From Leuconostoc gasicomitatum LMG 18811 (GTDB lineage: Bacteria; Bacillota; Bacilli; Lactobacillales; Lactobacillaceae), in NCBI RefSeq assembly GCF_000196855.1, contig NC_014319.1:1612001-1676000 (forward strand): a stretch of DNA of 64,000 nucleotides, in the 5' to 3' direction. The translations under genes were made by a program, and so were the position numbers. This document shows, one piece after another, positions 60,541-64,000 of the stretch. Position 1 is the stretch's first letter. Each line of letters begins with the position of its first letter. The notes below the pieces were generated by a model. The model was not told the DNA's origin, ran no database searches, and worked only from the letters and a program-made list of their open reading frames with translations.

Positions 60541-60562
60541 TAAAAAACGCCTTGCGGGCGTT
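60541..60562 (-). terminator. Terminator of first LysM-CAP gene
   Basis: Leftward, AACGCC pairs with GGCGTT around CGCAA and is followed by six T. Confidence 0.9.
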
Positions 60563-60572
60563 TGAGAGATTA

Positions 60573-61658
60573 TTAGTATTGTCCGACGTTTGATTCAGCA
60601 ACAATTGTGTCGCCAACGATACCAAATCCTACAGAAGTTGCGCGTGCGTTAGCAACCCACATCCGGTGACCAGGTGTACCAGTAGTTATCATGTTAGTTT
60701 CGTTATACCATGCATCAATAACTTTCCCAATTTCCCACTGAGATGCAACTACTTCACCATTAGTAGCAAAATGATTAGTTGGTAAACCACCATTGGCTAC
60801 AGCATTTTGGGCACGTGATTGGGCACGCGCTGACAAACCAGCATCCAATGATACAGGTGCTAATCCTAATGAAGCGCGCTTTGCGTTCAAAGAGTTCACC
60901 AATGTCTGTGCAGCTGAATCTGCTGCTGGTGCAACAGGTGCTGGTGTTGGTGCAACAGGTGCTGGTGTTGGTGCAACAGGTGCTGGTGTTGGTGCAACAG
61001 GTGCTGGTGTTGGTGCAACAGGTGCTGGTGTTGATGCAGCAGGTGCTGGTGTTGATGCAGCAGGTGCTGGTGTTGATGCAGCAGGTGCTGGTGTTGATGC
61101 AGCAGGTGCTGGTGTTGATGCAGCAGGTGCTGGTGTTGATGCAGCAGGTGCTGGTGTTGATGCAGCAGGTGCTGGTGTTGATGCAGCAGGTGCTGGTGTT
61201 GATGCAGCAGGTGCTGGTGTTGATGCAGCAGGTGCTGGTGTTGCATTAGCTGCAAAATTTAGCACTTGACCAACTGAAATATAATTAATATTTTGGATAC
61301 TGTTTGCAGTTGCTAATTCGGCAACTGATACACCATTGTTAGCAGCAATGCGATATAATGTATCGCCAGCCTTAACAGCATATGTTCCAGCTGCTGACTT
61401 CTTAGAAGTTGTAGCCTCTTGTGATGGTGCCTTAGTTGATACTTGTGTGTTTAATTGTTGTCCAATAAAAATTAAATTAGTATTTTCAATTCCATTTTTT
61501 TGAGCCAATTCAGCAACTGTTGTACCATGTTCGGCAGCAAGCTTAGTTAGTGTATCTCCAGCTTTAACATTAATTGTGTCAGCCGATACAGAGGTAACGC
61601 CGGCAACGGCAAGAGCGCCGGCAGCAACAGCAGATTTGATAATAGTTGATGACTTCAT
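60573..61658 (-). CDS. Secreted LysM-LysM-CAP protein with 21-bp repeat linker
   Basis: The 361-residue protein has a signal peptide (about 1-26, VSA-DT), two LysM modules (about 28-71 and 92-135), a linker of ten TPAPAAS and five TPAPVAP units, and a C-terminal CAP/SCP domain (about 255-361; LNAKRASLGLAP, NHFATNGEVV, GHRMWV). LysM binds peptidoglycan. The CAP role is unknown in bacteria. A paralogue lies upstream. Start behind AAGGAGAAC. Confidence 0.92.
   Translation of the reverse strand: MKSSTIIKSAVAAGALAVAGVTSVSADTINVKAGDTLTKLAAEHGTTVAELAQKNGIENTNLIFIGQQLNTQVSTKAPSQEATTSKKSAAGTYAVKAGDTLYRIAANNGVSVAELATANSIQNINYISVGQVLNFAANATPAPAASTPAPAASTPAPAASTPAPAASTPAPAASTPAPAASTPAPAASTPAPAASTPAPAASTPAPAASTPAPVAPTPAPVAPTPAPVAPTPAPVAPTPAPVAPAADSAAQTLVNSLNAKRASLGLAPVSLDAGLSARAQSRAQNAVANGGLPTNHFATNGEVVASQWEIGKVIDAWYNETNMITTGTPGHRMWVANARATSVGFGIVGDTIVAESNVGQY
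60928..61246. repeat. 15 tandem 21-bp repeats in LysM-CAP linker
   Basis: Ten near-identical units coding TPAPAAS (about 61031-61246) adjoin five coding TPAPVAP (about 60928-61030). Copies inside each block are almost perfect, which indicates recent expansion by slippage or recombination. Open frames on the other strand across the repeats are artefacts of the period. Confidence 0.95.
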
Positions 61659-61816
61659 AGTAGGTATGTTCTCCTTAAAAGTTAATGGCTTCTTAGTTAG
61701 TTTTTAAAATTTAGTGTCATGTGAGTTTACCTCAACAGTGATAAGTATATCAAAATAGCATAACATACATGTTTTATAATTTTTTCACTTTGTTATCAAA
61801 GTATTATTTGTATTAC

Positions 61817-61844
61817 AAAAAAGCATTTTTAGCACGCTTTATTA
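61817..61844 (-). terminator. Possible terminator after NlpC/P60-like fragment
   Basis: Leftward, AAAGCG can pair with TGCTTT (one G-U) around a 9-base loop, followed by T residues. The stem is weak. Confidence 0.4.
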
Positions 61845-61876
61845 CTAAACGACTTCAAAATCATTTCATTTATATT

Positions 61877-62227
61877 TCAAAGAACACTGCCAGAAAAATC
61901 TGGATACCAATTATTGTTTAATACTTGCACATTAACCACTGAACCTTTTTCAGCCACTGAAATAAAGTGACCCCCACCGATATAAATACCAACACTATAA
62001 GGATGATCCCGTTTTCCCCAAAACAATAAATCTCCTGGACGTGAATTTTCTATCTTTTTTAAATCAGATAGTTCTTGTACAAGAGTATTAAGCGCTGGAG
62101 ACCACTGACTACTTTTAGCGTTTATTCCTATTTTAGATGTGTTCATAACGAACGCAACAAACGCACCTGAAGAATGATAAGATTTCCCCAACTGCGTTAG
62201 TGCGACGTCAAGCCATTTGCCTGCCAT
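61877..62227 (-). CDS. NlpC/P60-like fragment lacking catalytic residues
   Basis: The 116-residue product has the NlpC/P60 layout: ALTQLGKSY, then HSSGAFVAF where active enzymes have DCSGLV, GDLLFWG, and YSVGIYIGGG where active ones have HVGIYIG. Catalytic Cys and His both appear as Ser (residues 19 and 78). It has no ribosome binding site and no signal peptide. It is in frame with the LysM-CAP gene upstream, four codons after its stop. It may be a decayed domain or be made by read-through. Confidence 0.7.
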   Translation of the reverse strand: MAGKWLDVALTQLGKSYHSSGAFVAFVMNTSKIGINAKSSQWSPALNTLVQELSDLKKIENSRPGDLLFWGKRDHPYSVGIYIGGGHFISVAEKGSVVNVQVLNNNWYPDFSGSVL

Positions 62228-62239
62228 AGAATGTTCTGA

Positions 62240-63259
62240 TTAAAATTGACCAGCATCTGATTCGCCGACAATAATGCCGCCAACGATACCAAAGCCTACA
62301 GATGAGGCGCGTGCGTTAGCAACCCACATACGGTGACCAGGTTGACCATTTGGCGTACTCATATTTGTTTCATTAAACCAAGCATCAATAACAGAACCAC
62401 TTGAGAAACCGTTAGCAACTACCTCACCGTTAGTTGAAAAGTGGTTCGTTGGGATACCACCATTAGCTGCAGCATTCTCAGCACGTTCTTGTGCACGTGC
62501 TGACAAACTAGCATTTAATGTTACAGGTGCCAAACCTAACGATGCACGCTTTGCGTTCAAAGAATTTACCAATGCTTGAGCATCTGACGAAGCAGCTGGT
62601 GCCGCCTGTGGTGCAGTATTTGTTGACACTTGAGTCACTTGTTCTGTAGCAGCTGGCGCAGTTGCTTGTACTTGTGGTGTTTGTGCTACAGTAGTAGTAT
62701 TACCACCATTAGCTTTATACGTATTGTATTCATCCATTGACATGAAATTATCTTTATTCGTATCAGCAGCAGCAATGTATGACAATTTTTCGGTCGTTGT
62801 TTCTGGTGTAATAGCTTGTTGTTCTGTTGCAGTAACTGTTGGTACAGTATTCTGAGACACTGCTTGTTTTAATGCTAATACTTGGCCTGCTAGTACAAAA
62901 TCGTGATTTGACAAATCATTTATGCTAGACAAGGTTTCAATATTAATACCAGTTTGTTGTGCCACCTTTGATAGCGTGTCACCAGTTTGAACAGTATATG
63001 TCGTGCCATCTGCAGAAACTGCTGAAGATGCTGGTGTAGATACTGTCAACTTTTGACCTGCTATAATCAAATTTTGGTCAGTAATATTATTTGCTTTTGC
63101 TAGATCTTCTGTTGATGTATTATTTGCGTGAGCAATACCACTCAAAGTATCACCCGTTTGCACTTCAACTGTATCAGCAGATGCAACGGCATGTCCACCA
63201 ACTAAGGTAGCAACACCTGCAGCTGTTGCTAATAATGTCTTCTTTAAATTACTTGTCAT
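62240..63259 (-). CDS. Secreted LysM-LysM-EF-hand-CAP protein
   Basis: The start is ATG 63259 behind TTGGAGC (339 residues). Order: signal peptide (about 1-28), LysM (about 31-73), LysM (about 87-130), an EF-hand loop DTNKDNFMSMDE (residues 166-177, all metal positions acidic or Asn), an Ala/Thr/Gln-rich linker and a CAP domain (about 232-339) very like that of the neighbour. It should be wall-bound and perhaps calcium dependent. Confidence 0.9.
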   Translation of the reverse strand: MTSNLKKTLLATAAGVATLVGGHAVASADTVEVQTGDTLSGIAHANNTSTEDLAKANNITDQNLIIAGQKLTVSTPASSAVSADGTTYTVQTGDTLSKVAQQTGINIETLSSINDLSNHDFVLAGQVLALKQAVSQNTVPTVTATEQQAITPETTTEKLSYIAAADTNKDNFMSMDEYNTYKANGGNTTTVAQTPQVQATAPAATEQVTQVSTNTAPQAAPAASSDAQALVNSLNAKRASLGLAPVTLNASLSARAQERAENAAANGGIPTNHFSTNGEVVANGFSSGSVIDAWFNETNMSTPNGQPGHRMWVANARASSVGFGIVGGIIVGESDAGQF

Positions 63260-63274
63260 TGATATAAGCTCCAA

Positions 63275-63484
63275 ATGTTTAAATTTTATTATGATTATTA
63301 ATTTTTAGACCTGTTGTTATACAAATCTTAATAACATTCTCTAGTATATCTACCTTTTATAACATCAGCGTTGTTTCAATTTGTCAATTTTATAACAATG
63401 TTTCATTTATATTACGCAAACAGAAATACACGCTATTCATCTATCTCATTGGGAATTTAACGTGCGCTTATTATTTTTTACCAA
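63275..63484. other. Promoter region of LysM-EF-hand-CAP gene
   Basis: Intergenic, AT rich, no gene seen. It must hold the leftward promoter of the LysM-CAP gene, but no convincing -35/-10 pair is chosen here. Confidence 0.4.
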
Positions 63485-63527
63485 TAAAAAAGATAGAATT
63501 CATCAAACAAAAATGACTGATTCTACC
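63485..63527 (-). terminator. Terminator of the fabH-like gene
   Basis: Leftward, GGTAGAAT pairs with ATTCTATC (one G-U) across a 20-base loop and is followed by six T. Confidence 0.6.
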
Positions 63528-63570
63528 TTTTTTTTAAACTTATGTTTTGTTAATGCATTTAACTTATTCT

Positions 63571-64000
63571 TTAAAATTCAAACAGTATGCTACCGTAAGT
63601 AAATCCTGCACCAAAACCTGTCAATAGTACTCTTTTACCCTTTAGATTAACTGATTGTCTGAGTTCGTCAAAACCAATAGCTATGCCAGCAGAAGAAGTA
63701 TTACCGTTACGAATGACGTTTGTTGAAAATTTATCGATTGGTTCATTTAATGCGTTTGCAATATATTCAATCAGCCTGAGATTGGCTTGATGTGGTATAA
63801 AATAATCTACGTCACTAGGTTTTAAAGATTTATTTTCTAAAAAACTGTAAATGTGCTGTGGAATTAACTCTGTCACTTCGTTAAAAACGTCGCGTCCAAT
63901 TTGCGAAAAAGCATCTATCTTAGGATAATTATCTGGTGACAGCTGCGTTAAAGGTGCAATACGACCCGAATGCACAACATCTGCATTTCCAATTGTATGC
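63571..64000 (-). CDS. fabH: 3-oxoacyl-ACP synthase III (FabH-like), C-terminal part
   Basis: The frame runs off the right edge (at least 142 residues seen, beginning near HTIGNADVVHSGR). It has the KAS III catalytic His in FIPHQANLRLIEYIA and Asn in RNGNTSSAGIAI, then LTGFGAGFTYGSILFEF at the end. FabH starts fatty acid synthesis from acetyl-CoA and malonyl-ACP. The N-terminal half with the catalytic Cys is outside the window. Confidence 0.88.
   Translation of the reverse strand, partial: HTIGNADVVHSGRIAPLTQLSPDNYPKIDAFSQIGRDVFNEVTELIPQHIYSFLENKSLKPSDVDYFIPHQANLRLIEYIANALNEPIDKFSTNVIRNGNTSSAGIAIGFDELRQSVNLKGKRVLLTGFGAGFTYGSILFEF

Noticed and set aside
60928-61246. CRISPR-like regular repeats
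   Set aside because: Units are contiguous without unique spacers and code for the protein linker, so this is a minisatellite. No cas genes are present.
60779-61269. Two long rightward frames and an extra leftward frame over the LysM-CAP linker
   Set aside because: A 21-bp repeat without stops keeps several frames open; the translations are pure repeat artefacts.

Overview
The window fits a low-GC lactic acid bacterium, most likely Leuconostoc or a close relative. Pointers are a mevalonate-pathway HMG-CoA reductase, an MntH/UspA pair, a comG competence operon, a VanRS-like two-component system beside a D,D-carboxypeptidase, and the order rsmG-parA-parB-DUF951-ychF. This is inferred from gene content; no rRNA is present.

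Bases 1 to about 35,000 are one siphovirus-type prophage whose left end lies outside the window. Nearly all of it reads leftward. From right to left it holds a large serine integrase, two membrane-anchored lysogeny genes (one of the Ltp superinfection-exclusion family), an ImmA-like peptidase and a CI-like repressor (all rightward). Then come the early switch, an antirepressor, a run of very small genes, the replication organiser with iteron-like repeats, and a recombination block (DUF1351, ERF annealing protein, DUF2303, HNHc nuclease, RusA resolvase). These are followed by small accessory genes, a RinA-like late activator, two odd tRNA-like sequences, three unknown genes, terminase, portal, capsid, tail and host-recognition genes, and a holin. 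Several small genes with good ribosome binding sites are added here (44, 58, 59, 23, 52, 54, 57 and 48 residues).

The integrase end abuts a broken comGC. The first 16 codons of this major pseudopilin gene, including its prepilin motif, remain directly after comGB and then run into prophage DNA. The prophage therefore splits the competence pseudopilus operon comGA-comGB-comGC, a potential reversible switch on competence.

Bases 35,000 to 64,000 are chromosomal and mostly leftward: comGB, comGA, pgi, nagB with tandem NagR-type operators, a VanRS-like operon with dacA, a DUF1129 membrane protein, ychF, a DUF951 gene, parB, parA and rsmG. A rightward transcript with a 14-codon leader and attenuator-like alternative hairpins follows, then an orphan 69-residue gene, tRNA-Leu(CAA), a CzrA-type zinc-sensing repressor, uspA and mntH with a long structured leader, a zinc-type cation efflux gene, a cysteine-free sirtuin, and ppx-mvaA with an unknown partner. 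The last part is cell-surface biology: PAP2 phosphatase, LCP ligase, a FemX-like transferase, two secreted LysM-CAP proteins, a NlpC/P60 fragment that has lost catalytic residues and lies in frame behind the second LysM-CAP gene, and the end of a fabH-like gene.

The most unusual items are the interrupted comGC, the LysM-EFhand-CAP/NlpC in-frame pair, the attenuator-like leader near 47.4 kb, a repeated leader element upstream of three prophage genes, the tRNA-like pair near 20.5 kb, and the integrase ribosome binding site buried in a terminator-like hairpin.
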